Source: Helicobacter rodentium ATCC 700285
GTDB lineage: Bacteria; Campylobacterota; Campylobacteria; Campylobacterales; Helicobacteraceae
Assembly (NCBI RefSeq): GCF_000687535.1
Contig: NZ_JHWC01000003.1
Span: 62,001-126,000 of the forward strand
DNA: 64,000 bases
Direction: 5' to 3'
Each line of letters begins with the position of its first letter. Within the stretch, counting starts at the first letter, position 1. The position numbers and the translations under genes are program-made. This document shows positions 46,734 through 54,583 of this stretch, in pieces. The notes beneath the pieces are model-generated. The model ran no database searches and was not told the origin of the DNA. It saw only the letters and a program-made list of their open reading frames with translations.

Positions 46734-47357
46734 GTGCCAGAAAATATTTTACCCAAAACACTCTGTGATATAGTAGGTTTTCTAAAATCTAAAGATTTTT
46801 CATTATCCTCTCACACAAAAGATGGGAGGCTAAATTCCGCTTTTAATGAAGATGAGATTTTTAATCTTTTAGAGCAAAACTTTTCTATCAATCGTCCAAA
46901 TATGCGCGATTGGGTGGATTTTAGCTTTGAGGAAAACAATAACTTTTATCCTATTAATATTAAAGTAAGCACGACAAAAACAGCGGATAATCTTAACTGC
47001 AAACTAGGAATTTATTATGCTCTAACAGGCAAGATTCCACCTTTTAGCAATGGCGTAATTTGGGAGATATATTTTAAGAATCTTAAAGTTAATTTAAAAG
47101 AAAACAATGCGGATTATTATTTTCTCATCATCAACAAAGACAATCCAAAAGATATTTTTGCTACCTCTTTAAAATCCCTACAAAATCTTACTCCAAATGG
47201 CAACAACCTCCCTTTTCAAGCTAAATGGGACAATAATCGTGAAATTATCAAAAGAACATTCAAAGAAGCAAAAGATTTTATTTTAGGCAATTTTGGGGAA
47301 TCCTTAAAACTAAGGGCTGATGCCTATTTATCTTTCAAAAAGTATTTTGATGAATAA
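46734..47357 (+). CDS. Probable type II restriction endonuclease
   Basis: 207 residues, GTG start after AAGGGAATAT. DWVDFSFEENNNFYPINIKVS looks like a PD-(D/E)XK-type core (Asp, then I-K after ~13 residues, with Glu in the preceding helix EDEIFNLLEQ), and DNLNCKLGIYYALTG follows. Overlap of 8 bases with an adenine methyltransferase gene supports the role. I cannot name the recognition site. Confidence 0.65.
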   Translation: MPENILPKTLCDIVGFLKSKDFSLSSHTKDGRLNSAFNEDEIFNLLEQNFSINRPNMRDWVDFSFEENNNFYPINIKVSTTKTADNLNCKLGIYYALTGKIPPFSNGVIWEIYFKNLKVNLKENNADYYFLIINKDNPKDIFATSLKSLQNLTPNGNNLPFQAKWDNNREIIKRTFKEAKDFILGNFGESLKLRADAYLSFKKYFDE

Positions 47358-48546
47358 TCTTAATGTAGAGCATTTAGGGCAGGTTTTTACCCCGCCGCAT
47401 ATTGTAAGTGATATGCTAAATCTTATCCAAAGTAGCAAAAAGCTAGAAAATCCACGATTCCTAGAGCCAAGCTGTGGCAATGGGGCGTTTTTAAAGAATC
47501 TCCCCCCTAATAAAGTAGGTATTGAATTAGATTCAAATGTTATTTGCGATAAGTCTATCTTGCAACAGGATTTTTTTGCCTACCCAATAGACGAAAAGTT
47601 TGATTGCATTATTGGCAATCCGCCCTATGTGCGCTATCAAGATATTTTAGAATCTACCAAAATCCTTTTAGCCCCCTACAAAAATGTTTTTGATTTACGC
47701 TCAAATTTGTATCTTTTCTTTATCTATAAATGTATTCTGCATTTGCAAGATAAAGGGGAACTCATCTTTATCACTCCACGAGATTTTTTAAAAAGCACGG
47801 CGAGCGTAAGGCTTAATGGGTTTTTGTTTTCACAAGGGAGCATTACAGATTTTATTGATTTGGGCGATAAAAAGATTTTTGATAAAGCCCAGCCAAATTG
47901 TGCAATATGGCGTTTTGAAAAAGGGAATTTTAGCAGAAATACAAATTGTTTGAAAACTTTTAGCTGCGTAAATGGGCAGATTCTCTTTACCAAAAATCAC
48001 TATTTTATCCCCTTTAAAAAGTTATTTTTTGTGAAAGTTGGTGCGGTGAGTGGGGCGGATTCTATTTTTGCAAACACAGAATTTGGGAATGTAGAGTTTG
48101 TCAATTCAACGACTGCAAAAAATGGCAAAACCAAAAAAATGATTTATGGAGAATATGCAAAATCTTGCAAATATTTACAACAATTCAAACAAAAATTATT
48201 GCAAAGAAAAATCAAAAAATTTAGCGATTCTAATTGGTGGGAATGGGGGAGAGATTACCATAAAAGTGAAAATCCTAGAATCTATGTCAATACCAAAACA
48301 CGCAATAAAAAGCCATTTTTTATTCATTCTTGCAAGGCTTATGATGGCTCAATTTTGGCAATTTTTCCAAAGTTTGAAGTAGATTCTAAAACCTTGCAAA
48401 ATCTATGTGATAAACTTAATAGCGTAGATTGGGCGGAGCTTGGCTTTGTGTGTGATGGACGATTTCTTTTCTCGCAAAGAAGCCTAGAGAATTGCCTGCT
48501 TGATGAGCGATTCAAAGAGCATTTATGGGGTTTAGATGCAAATTGA
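47350..48546 (+). CDS. Type II N6-adenine DNA methyltransferase (TaqI-like)
   Basis: 398 residues. LGQVFTPPHIVSDMLNLI (motif X), FLEPSCGNGAFL (motif I), and catalytic motif IV NPPYVRYQ identify a gamma-class N6-adenine methylase. The C-terminal half is the likely target-recognition domain. It protects the host site from the upstream nuclease. The ATG at 47350 overlaps the nuclease stop. Confidence 0.88.
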   Translation: MNNLNVEHLGQVFTPPHIVSDMLNLIQSSKKLENPRFLEPSCGNGAFLKNLPPNKVGIELDSNVICDKSILQQDFFAYPIDEKFDCIIGNPPYVRYQDILESTKILLAPYKNVFDLRSNLYLFFIYKCILHLQDKGELIFITPRDFLKSTASVRLNGFLFSQGSITDFIDLGDKKIFDKAQPNCAIWRFEKGNFSRNTNCLKTFSCVNGQILFTKNHYFIPFKKLFFVKVGAVSGADSIFANTEFGNVEFVNSTTAKNGKTKKMIYGEYAKSCKYLQQFKQKLLQRKIKKFSDSNWWEWGRDYHKSENPRIYVNTKTRNKKPFFIHSCKAYDGSILAIFPKFEVDSKTLQNLCDKLNSVDWAELGFVCDGRFLFSQRSLENCLLDERFKEHLWGLDAN

Positions 48547-48556
48547 CACAAAGTAG

Positions 48557-48585
48557 CAAAGCTATCTAAATTTTAGATAGCTTTG
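48557..48585. terminator. Strong bidirectional terminator
   Basis: CAAAGCTATCTAAA and TTTAGATAGCTTTG form a 14-bp perfect palindromic stem between the convergent methyltransferase and PepE-like genes, A-rich on the left and T-rich on the right. Confidence 0.75.
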
Positions 48586-48604
48586 TTTGCGTGTTTAAAG
48601 TTTC

Positions 48605-49426
48605 TTAGTATTCAAATTCTGAATCTATGGCGATTTTTTGAATTGCTTTTTTGTGTTCAAGTTTCAAAAGTGGCGTATTTTTATCCATACCTAAAACTTT
48701 CACTTTTTTGCCATTGATGAGCAGTGCGACACCTTCAGGCAAAGCATAAACAATAGTTTTAGGATTCAAAATCAAATACTCTTCTAGTCTCTCCTCGCGA
48801 CTCTCACCATTGTGTCCGGCGGGTTTTCCAGAAATAAAATGCGGATTGATTTGGTGGGGGAAGATATTAAAAGTATCAAAAGACTTTGGAGCAACAATAG
48901 GCATATCATTCGTTGTTTGCATTGTAGCACCTGCGACATTTGTCCCCGCAGACCAACCTACATAAGGCACGCCCTCACTCACTCTTTGCGCAATGAGTTC
49001 TACGAGTTCATTTTTGTAGAGTTGATTGACTAGCTCAAAAGTATTGCCACCACCCACAATAATTGCGTCCGCCTTTTTGACTTCTTCTGCTGCATTGCCT
49101 CTATGCACACTTCTAATCTCTACATCTAAACTTTTTAAGGCTTTTTGTACTTGCTCCTCGTATTCTTTTGGGGTTTTTCTCACACCCGCATAAGGTATAA
49201 ATGCCACTCTTTTTCCCTTAAGCCCATTTTGTTCCACAAACTCTTTTAGCCAAGGCAATGCGTGATTCAAATACCCTGTATCTTTGTAGCCCGAGCTAGA
49301 AAGCAATAAGACTTTTTGCTTGTCTTTTGGAAAATTGATTAAATTTTCGGCATTAAGGTTTATACTGCTAAAAAGCATAGCTACTAAACCAATCGCACCC
49401 ACGCTTGACAAAAATCCTTTTTTCAT
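48605..49426 (-). CDS. PepE-family (S51) peptidase-like protein, exported
   Basis: 273 residues from the ATG at 49426 (AAAGGACAAAG before it). Signal-like N-terminus (MKKGFLSSVGAIGLVAMLFS). The fold is that of class I glutamine amidotransferase-like dipeptidase E: IIVGGGNTFELVNQL, nucleophile S159 in VGWSAGTNVAG, and INPHFISG. PepE cleaves Asp-X dipeptides in the cytoplasm; export here is unusual and rests on the leader. Confidence 0.75.
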   Translation of the reverse strand: MKKGFLSSVGAIGLVAMLFSSINLNAENLINFPKDKQKVLLLSSSGYKDTGYLNHALPWLKEFVEQNGLKGKRVAFIPYAGVRKTPKEYEEQVQKALKSLDVEIRSVHRGNAAEEVKKADAIIVGGGNTFELVNQLYKNELVELIAQRVSEGVPYVGWSAGTNVAGATMQTTNDMPIVAPKSFDTFNIFPHQINPHFISGKPAGHNGESREERLEEYLILNPKTIVYALPEGVALLINGKKVKVLGMDKNTPLLKLEHKKAIQKIAIDSEFEY

Positions 49427-49512
49427 CTTTGTCCTTTCAAGAAATCTAAAAAGTTGCATTTTAACGCTTTCTCATTTAATCAAGCATGAAGTAGAGGATA
49501 TTTGAAAACACC

Positions 49513-49540
49513 TTGACAAACAAAGATTGGATTCTATAAT
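49513..49540 (+). promoter_or_regulatory. Orphan promoter-like sequence
   Basis: TTGACA (49513-49518) and TATAAT (49535-49540) are 16 bases apart. TATAATTGCAGAATCT here is identical to the start of the cupin leader, and TTGACAAACA is shared too, but the dyad is missing. No plus-strand gene follows. Probably a decayed copy. Confidence 0.45.
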
Positions 49541-49587
49541 TGCAGAATCTATTTTTTTGGCTTCGTATTGCTTTAAAAAGTATTTTC

Positions 49588-50247
49588 TTAATTTAGGTTT
49601 TTATACGCATCACAGCCTTGCTGAAGTCCCAAATCACAAGCCTTACCATAATAATCTTTTGCCCTTTTAAGATTCTGCTTCACGCCTTGACCCTTTTTAT
49701 ACGAAACACCCAAATATAACAAGCCCCAGAATGCTCCAAATCACAAGCCTTAGCGTAAAATGCAAACGCTTTTTTATAATCTTGCTCCACCCCCAAACCT
49801 TTATAGTATGAAACGCCTAGATTATTACAAGCACTAGGATATTTTAAATCACACGCCCTACTATAAATTTCAAACGCTTTTTTGTAGTCTTTTGCGACTC
49901 CTTGACCTGTATAATATAAAGTGCCTAGATTGCCACAAGCGTTAGGATTCTCTAAATCACAAGCCTTAGCGTAGAGTTCTAATGCTTTTTTGTAGTCTTT
50001 TTTATCTTCGTATAAAATACCGAGATTATTACAAGCACTAGGATATTTTAAATCACAAGCTTTAGTGTAAAACTCCAATGCTTTTTTGTGATTTTTTTTC
50101 TACTTCCTGACCTTTGTAATACAAAACACCCAAATTATAACAAGCAACAGAATCGTTTAAATCGCAATCTTGAGCAAGTTTCTCGCTTACGCTATTGGCA
50201 AAGCTCACGACTGCACAACCCATAAGCAACAAAAGCCATTTTTTCAT
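49588..50247 (-). pseudogene. Sel1-repeat (Hcp-like cysteine-rich) protein, two frameshifts
   Basis: The start ATG at 50247 gives a signal peptide (MKKWLLLLMGCAVVSFA) followed by ~36-residue Sel1 repeats with paired cysteines (KACDLKYPSACNNLG), like Helicobacter cysteine-rich proteins. The frame shifts at an A8 run (plus-strand T8, 50092-50099); seven A would restore it. A second shift near 49714 lacks one base (TATATTTGG where other repeats have TATAATTTGG). Correcting both yields a ~219-residue protein ending at the TAA 49588-49590. Confidence 0.75.
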
Positions 50248-50373
50248 TATTTTTCCCTTTGGATTGAAATTTTGCAAAGTGCATTGATGATTTTACATTG
50301 GTATTCTATCAAAAAATAACAAGTTACATTCAATGCCGCTGGAGTAAAAATTTCAAATTTTTGTATTTTCCTC

Positions 50374-50404
50374 TTGACTTAGAGCCACTCTCAAGCTTTA
50401 CAAT
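50374..50404 (+). promoter_or_regulatory. MerR-type promoter (19-bp spacer) before the P460 remnant
   Basis: TTGACT (50374-50379) and TACAAT (50399-50404) with 19 bases between. Dyad AGAG-CCA-CTCT at 50381-50391, flanked by CTTGACTT and CAAG, very close to the NmlR/AdhR-type MerR box. Confidence 0.75.
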
Positions 50405-50434
50405 TTCTTTTTGATTTTATTTTAAGGAGAGCGT

Positions 50435-50599
50435 ATGCAAAAAGTCGGCGATGATTGGGCTTTTGAATCTTTTAAGTCCAATGGAGTGCGTCCCGAATCC
50501 GAAAACACGCAAAGGTGCTATCGCTGCTATAGGGATTCCATTGTGGGTGAGGATATTGTCTTTACACTTGATAAAATCAAGGCTTACGAGCAAGAGTAA
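50435..50599 (+). pseudogene. Cytochrome P460 C-terminal remnant
   Basis: A 54-codon frame with a good ribosome site (AAGGAGAGCGT). GDDWAFESFKSNG and GEDIVFTLDKI match the end of cytochrome P460-family proteins, but the heme motif CxxCH reads CYRCY (His to Tyr), and the N-terminal two thirds are absent. The promoter and ribosome site appear joined to the C-terminal piece by an internal deletion. It may be a relic or a small new protein. Confidence 0.55.
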
Positions 50600-50693
50600 T
50601 TTCTTGTCTGGTTGCTTGACTTTGGTGTGATTTCTAGGATTTGCTGTGGATTTTTGTATTTTTCAATAAGGCAATAAAGTTTTTATCTACCCC

Positions 50694-50724
50694 TTAACAA
50701 ATGCCAAGTATCAGGCTGTATAAT
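50694..50724 (+). promoter_or_regulatory. MerR-type promoter copy upstream of the arsenic operon
   Basis: TTAACA (50694-50699) and TATAAT (50719-50724), spacer 19. Dyad ATGC-CAA-GTAT at 50701-50711. From CCAAGTATCAGGCTGTATAAT it is the same as the mdaB promoter. The next gene, arsP, begins 137 bases farther on, behind its own operator. Confidence 0.65.
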
Positions 50725-50752
50725 GCTAAATATGTTTTAAGTTGTGAATAAT

Positions 50753-50802
50753 AAATTAATATATCAACATATATTGATATATTAATTTAAAAATGCTATA
50801 CT
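50753..50802 (+). promoter_or_regulatory. Arsenic operon operator/promoter
   Basis: An inverted repeat at 50753-50788 pairs almost throughout (core TATATCAACA/TATTGATATA). TTGATA (50774-50779) inside the repeat and TATACT (50797-50802) have 17-base spacing, so an ArsR repressor bound here would cover the -35. Confidence 0.75.
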
Positions 50803-50860
50803 TTCCTTTGCAATATCTTTGATTATATGATATTGCAAGATTCTCATTCAAAGGAAAGTG

Positions 50861-51865
50861 ATGAATATTCCTCCTCAAATTTTACACACTCTACAAAGTT
50901 TTGCCATACTTTTTGCGGAAATTTCTATTTTATTTATCGGCATAGATATGCTTGTGGGCTACATCAATAAACGCTATTCCAACGCTGTCCAAAGGCACTT
51001 AAGCACAAACTCTTACACAAGCTATTTCAAAGCGATTCTTTTGGGTGCGATTACGCCTTTTTGCTCGTGCTCTACGATTCCATTTTTTCAATCTCTCGTG
51101 CGCAATGGTGTTCATCTAAGCGTGAGCTTTGCCTATCTTTTAACCTCTCCACTCATTAATCCTATCCTTATCACTATGCTTTTTATGACTTTTGGCTTTG
51201 CGCTTGGGCTAAGCTATATATGCTTTGTGGTTGTAGCTGTATTTCTCCTTGCATTCAGCCTAAAAAACGCAAATGCAAAACTCTTGCTGAAAGAGAAATT
51301 TTTGACAAACGCCGCTTCTTGCACAACTGCAAGTTGTTGCACAAAAGCTCCCCTTTCTTTGAATCCTAAGCCCATTTTATCAAGCAATGTAGCACAAGGC
51401 AAAGCCTTAAGATTTCATTCTCAAGCTCCGCAATCCCAAGCGGATTTTAAACGCAAATCTTTTGCCTCTCTTTTTACTCAAAGCTTTAAAAATTACAAAA
51501 AGATTCTGCCCTTTCTTGCTGTGGGTATGGCTATTGGGGCTTTTATCCACGATTTTATCCCGCAAGAGAGTTTGCAAGAAATTCTTAAAGACTTTAATTA
51601 TCTTGGTGTGATTCTAGCGGCTTTTATTGGGATTTTTCTTTATATTCGTGTGGAGGCGATTATCCCTATTGGCTTAGGGTTAATCAACGCTGGAGTGCCA
51701 CTTGGCATTGTGATGAGCCTTTTAATCGCAGGTGGAGGCTGCTCTTTGCCCGAACTCATTGTGCTAAAATCAATGTTTAAGATGAGATTGCTCTATATCT
51801 TTGTGGCAATGGTATTAGCAATCTCCATAGGCTTTGGATTCTTGGTTGTATTGCTTGGCTTGTAA
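50861..51865 (+). CDS. arsP: Organoarsenical efflux permease ArsP (DUF318)
   Basis: About 334 residues, eight predicted membrane segments with a hydrophilic middle loop containing CTTASCCTK. TPFCSCSTIPFF near residue 66 and the C-terminal GGGCSLPELIVLKSM are ArsP signatures; the paired cysteines bind trivalent organoarsenicals such as roxarsone(III) in Campylobacter ArsP. ATG at 50861 after AAAGGAAAG. First gene of arsP-acr3-arsR. Confidence 0.88.
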   Translation: MNIPPQILHTLQSFAILFAEISILFIGIDMLVGYINKRYSNAVQRHLSTNSYTSYFKAILLGAITPFCSCSTIPFFQSLVRNGVHLSVSFAYLLTSPLINPILITMLFMTFGFALGLSYICFVVVAVFLLAFSLKNANAKLLLKEKFLTNAASCTTASCCTKAPLSLNPKPILSSNVAQGKALRFHSQAPQSQADFKRKSFASLFTQSFKNYKKILPFLAVGMAIGAFIHDFIPQESLQEILKDFNYLGVILAAFIGIFLYIRVEAIIPIGLGLINAGVPLGIVMSLLIAGGGCSLPELIVLKSMFKMRLLYIFVAMVLAISIGFGFLVVLLGL

Positions 51866-51874
51866 GGATGAAAG

Positions 51875-52897
51875 ATGAAGGTTTTGGATAAATTTCTCCC
51901 ACTTTGGATATTCTTAAGTGCGACTTTTGGCTTGATACTAGGAATCTGTTTCCCCCAAATTGTAGATTTTTATCAGATTTTAGAATTTAATGATATAAAT
52001 CTAGCCATTGCCTTAGGGCTTATTATAATGCTTTACTCGCCCTTAGTAAAGGCTAATTATATGCATATTTTTAAAGTCTTTAGCCATAAGAAAATCCTTT
52101 TTGTTTCTTTGGGCTTAAATTTTTTGGTAGGTCCTGTGCTAATGTTTGTGTTGGCGTTTCTTGCTTATGTGTTTGTGCCGCATTTCACTCTAGGCTATAT
52201 GCAAGGGGTCATTCTCATAGGACTTGCGCGGTGTATCGCTATGGTGCTAGTATGGATAGACCTTGCCTTAGGGGATAAAGAGCTAGCTCTTAGTTTGGTG
52301 GCTTTCAATAGTCTTTTTCAAATCTTTTTCTTTGGAATTATGGCTTATGTTTTTATGATAGTTTTGCCTTCATTTTTAGGTATAAATTTGCAAGGCTATA
52401 CCCTATCTTTTGCTTTGGTCGCTAAAAATGTAGCCATTTATCTTGGCATTCCTTTTGTTTTGGGGTTTTTCACGCGATTTTTCCTCATCAAATACAAAGG
52501 CTTAAGATTCTATGAAGAAAAGTTCATCGCTAAAATCAGCCCCCTTACCTTGATATTTTTGCTTTATATTGTCATTGTGATGTTCTCATATAAGGGCGAG
52601 GCTTTGCTGAATCTCCCTTTTGATACCTTGATTGTTGCACTGCCTTTGGTGGCTTATTTTGTGGTAATGTTTTTTATTGCTTTTTGTTTGAGCAAAGGTT
52701 TTGGCTATGAAAAATCTTGTGCTATAAGCTTTAGCGCGTGTGGAAATAACTTTGAGCTTAGCCTTGCAGTCGCCATTGCTTCTTTTGGGATAAATTCTCC
52801 TCAAGCCTTTGTAAGCATAGTAGGAGTGTTGGTTGAAGTGCCTATAATGCTTTTTCTAGTTGATGTAATGAAAAAACTCAATAAAATAAATTTATAG
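51875..52897 (+). CDS. acr3: Arsenite efflux permease Acr3
   Basis: 340 residues with ten membrane helices. The conserved cysteine C120 is in GLARCIAMVLVW, and the essential Glu in VLVEVPIMLFLV near the C-terminus; SACGNNFELSLAVAI is also diagnostic of Acr3. Exports As(III) by proton exchange. Nine bases after arsP. Confidence 0.93.
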   Translation: MKVLDKFLPLWIFLSATFGLILGICFPQIVDFYQILEFNDINLAIALGLIIMLYSPLVKANYMHIFKVFSHKKILFVSLGLNFLVGPVLMFVLAFLAYVFVPHFTLGYMQGVILIGLARCIAMVLVWIDLALGDKELALSLVAFNSLFQIFFFGIMAYVFMIVLPSFLGINLQGYTLSFALVAKNVAIYLGIPFVLGFFTRFFLIKYKGLRFYEEKFIAKISPLTLIFLLYIVIVMFSYKGEALLNLPFDTLIVALPLVAYFVVMFFIAFCLSKGFGYEKSCAISFSACGNNFELSLAVAIASFGINSPQAFVSIVGVLVEVPIMLFLVDVMKKLNKINL

Positions 52898-52925
52898 TAA
52901 AATACAAATATGCAAAGGAGTAAGT

Positions 52926-53270
52926 ATGCAAAACATAGAAGATTTTTTGAAAATCACAGGGGCAATCAATGATGAAAGCCGTGTGAAAATTCTTGCATTT
53001 TTGGCACAACATTGCCAAAAGCAAGGAATGCTGTGTGTATGTGATTTACAAGTCTCTTTGGATATGGTGCAATCTCGCCTCTCGCGTCATCTAAAAATCC
53101 TTAAAGACGCAGGATTTTTGGAGCTTCAAAGGCAAGGTGTATGGGCGTATTATGGAATCAAAAAAGATTTAAATGGCTTTTGCAAAGACGCTTTAAAGCG
53201 TATTGAGCTTTTAAATCTCCCCCTGCCCGAGCTTAAACGCATTTCTTTAGAGAATAAATGCACTAAATAG
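52926..53270 (+). CDS. arsR: Arsenic-responsive ArsR repressor
   Basis: 114-residue ArsR/SmtB winged-helix protein. The arsenite site is C37-V-C39-D in LCVCDLQ, and the recognition helix is QSRLSRHLKILKDAGFL. Likely binds the inverted repeat at 50753-50788 and represses the operon until As(III) is present. Unlike the regulator at 29270, it lacks the alpha5 zinc ligands. Confidence 0.9.
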   Translation: MQNIEDFLKITGAINDESRVKILAFLAQHCQKQGMLCVCDLQVSLDMVQSRLSRHLKILKDAGFLELQRQGVWAYYGIKKDLNGFCKDALKRIELLNLPLPELKRISLENKCTK

Positions 53271-53287
53271 CTGCTACTCTCTGCGCG

Positions 53288-53296
53288 CCCCCCCCC
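53288..53296. repeat. Poly-C tract of 9 upstream of mdaB
   Basis: Nine C lie 18 bases after the arsR stop and 65 bases before the mdaB -35. Slippage here would alter promoter spacing to anything upstream, but no direct effect is evident. Confidence 0.85.
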
Positions 53297-53360
53297 ATTT
53301 GCGTTGCTTTGTCTATCTTTTTCTCTCAAGGGATTCCACTTAATATTCTCTATACCCCCC

Positions 53361-53391
53361 TTGACAAATACCAAGTATCAGGCTGTATAAT
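53361..53391 (+). promoter_or_regulatory. MerR-type promoter (19-bp spacer) before mdaB
   Basis: TTGACA (53361-53366), TATAAT (53386-53391), spacer 19, dyad ATAC-CAA-GTAT at 53368-53378. Confidence 0.75.
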
Positions 53392-53416
53392 TATGCAATC
53401 AATTAAAGGAGAGAGA

Positions 53417-53995
53417 ATGCAAGCGTTATTGCTAAATGGTTCAAAAAAATTTGGAATGGATAGCGGGAGGCTCAATGCGACTTTGCAGGGTGTGGCAAAG
53501 CAGACTTTGGAATCTCTAGGGTTTAAGGTGATAGAAACAATCATTGATAAAGGCTATAATGCGCAAGAGGAGGTGCGAAAAATCGCGAATTCTGATGTGC
53601 TGATTTATCAAATGCCTGCGTGGTGGATGGGCGAACCTTGGATAGTCAAAAAATATATTGATGAAGTTTATCTTGAGGGTGCAGGGATTCTCTTTAAAAA
53701 CGATGGACGCAGTCGCAAAGATGAGAGCCTAAAATATGGCAGCGGGGGCTTGTCTCAAGGCAAAAGGGTAATGTTTAGTGTTACTTGGAACGCACCGCTT
53801 GGAGCTTTTACGGACAAAGACGCCTTTTTTGAGGGGCTTGGAGTGGAAATGGTATATCTGCATTTACATAAAGCACACGAATTTATGGGAATGAGTGCTC
53901 TGCCAACTTTTATTTGTAACGATGTTGTAAAGAATCCGCAAGTGGAGCAATACATTAAAGACTATACAGCGCATTTAAAGAGAGTGTTTGGGTAA
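53417..53995 (+). CDS. mdaB: NAD(P)H quinone reductase (MdaB-like flavodoxin fold)
   Basis: 192 residues from ATG 53417 (AAAGGAGAGAG before). Flavodoxin-like fold with LLLNGSKKFGMDSGRLN at the N-terminus, DVLIYQMPAWWMGEPWIVKKYIDEV, and MFSVTWNAPLGAF, all as in MdaB, which reduces quinones by two electrons and protects H. pylori against oxidative stress. A MerR gene follows 39 bases downstream. Confidence 0.88.
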   Translation: MQALLLNGSKKFGMDSGRLNATLQGVAKQTLESLGFKVIETIIDKGYNAQEEVRKIANSDVLIYQMPAWWMGEPWIVKKYIDEVYLEGAGILFKNDGRSRKDESLKYGSGGLSQGKRVMFSVTWNAPLGAFTDKDAFFEGLGVEMVYLHLHKAHEFMGMSALPTFICNDVVKNPQVEQYIKDYTAHLKRVFG

Positions 53996-54034
53996 AACTA
54001 CATAAACTTAAAGGCTAAAAAACAGGGGCAAGAG

Positions 54035-54421
54035 ATGAAAAGAACAATCATTGAAGTGGAGCGCAAAACGGGGATTCCCTCTACAAAAATACGATTTTGG
54101 ATTAAAAAAGGATTGTTTCCTTTTTTGCAAAGCGATAAAAACAATGTGCATTATTTTAGCGAAAGTGATATAGAAGCTTTGCGCTGGGTAGAGTATTTAA
54201 GGCAAACCAAAATGGAGATAAAGACTATCAAGCTTTATATGGATTTGTATATGCAGGGCGAAAGCACGATTGCAGAGCGCAAGGAGATTGTAAAAAATCA
54301 AATAGAATATATCAAAGCCGACTTAAAGAAAACCCAAGAGATTCTAAAAATCCTAGAGCAAAAGTATAAATTTTACGAACAGCTTGATTGCGTCAATCCT
54401 GCAAAATGCTTGGTGAAGTAG
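54035..54421 (+). CDS. MerR-family regulator (AdhR/NmlR class)
   Basis: 128 residues: N-terminal MerR helix-turn-helix with wing (EVERKTGIPSTKIRFWIKKG, then VHYFSESDIEALRWVEYL), linker MEIKTIKLYM, and a coiled-coil dimerisation helix ending KYKFYEQL. The pattern STIAERKEIVKNQ matches the aldehyde/redox-type branch. The only cysteines are two near the end (CVNPAKC). It probably controls the 19-bp-spacer promoters of this region. Confidence 0.85.
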   Translation: MKRTIIEVERKTGIPSTKIRFWIKKGLFPFLQSDKNNVHYFSESDIEALRWVEYLRQTKMEIKTIKLYMDLYMQGESTIAERKEIVKNQIEYIKADLKKTQEILKILEQKYKFYEQLDCVNPAKCLVK

Positions 54422-54438
54422 TATAAAAAGCGCAAAAT

Positions 54439-54579
54439 GTGTTTGCAAGTTTGTTTGGTATCTTACGTGCGCCTTTAAGTCTTATTGCGTGGTTTGCCGT
54501 TGCAAGGTTTATCGCATTTATGCTCACATACTCAAAAAGCCCCAATGGATTGGAGCAAATCTTAGAAGTAAATTCTTAA
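54439..54579 (+). pseudogene. Fragment resembling the end of a membrane protein
   Basis: From GTG 54439 a frame reads FASLFGILRAPLSLIAWF, then FIAFMLTYSKSPNGLEQIL, and stops at 54577. It is hydrophobic and protein-like, but the upstream part is closed by a stop at 54424-54426 and there is no convincing ribosome site. Possibly the remains of a deleted transporter or membrane gene. Low certainty. Confidence 0.3.
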
Positions 54580-54583
54580 GGTT

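Noticed and set aside
54439-54579. A functional small membrane protein after the MerR gene
   Set aside because: No ribosome site and a truncated look; kept only as a low-confidence fragment.
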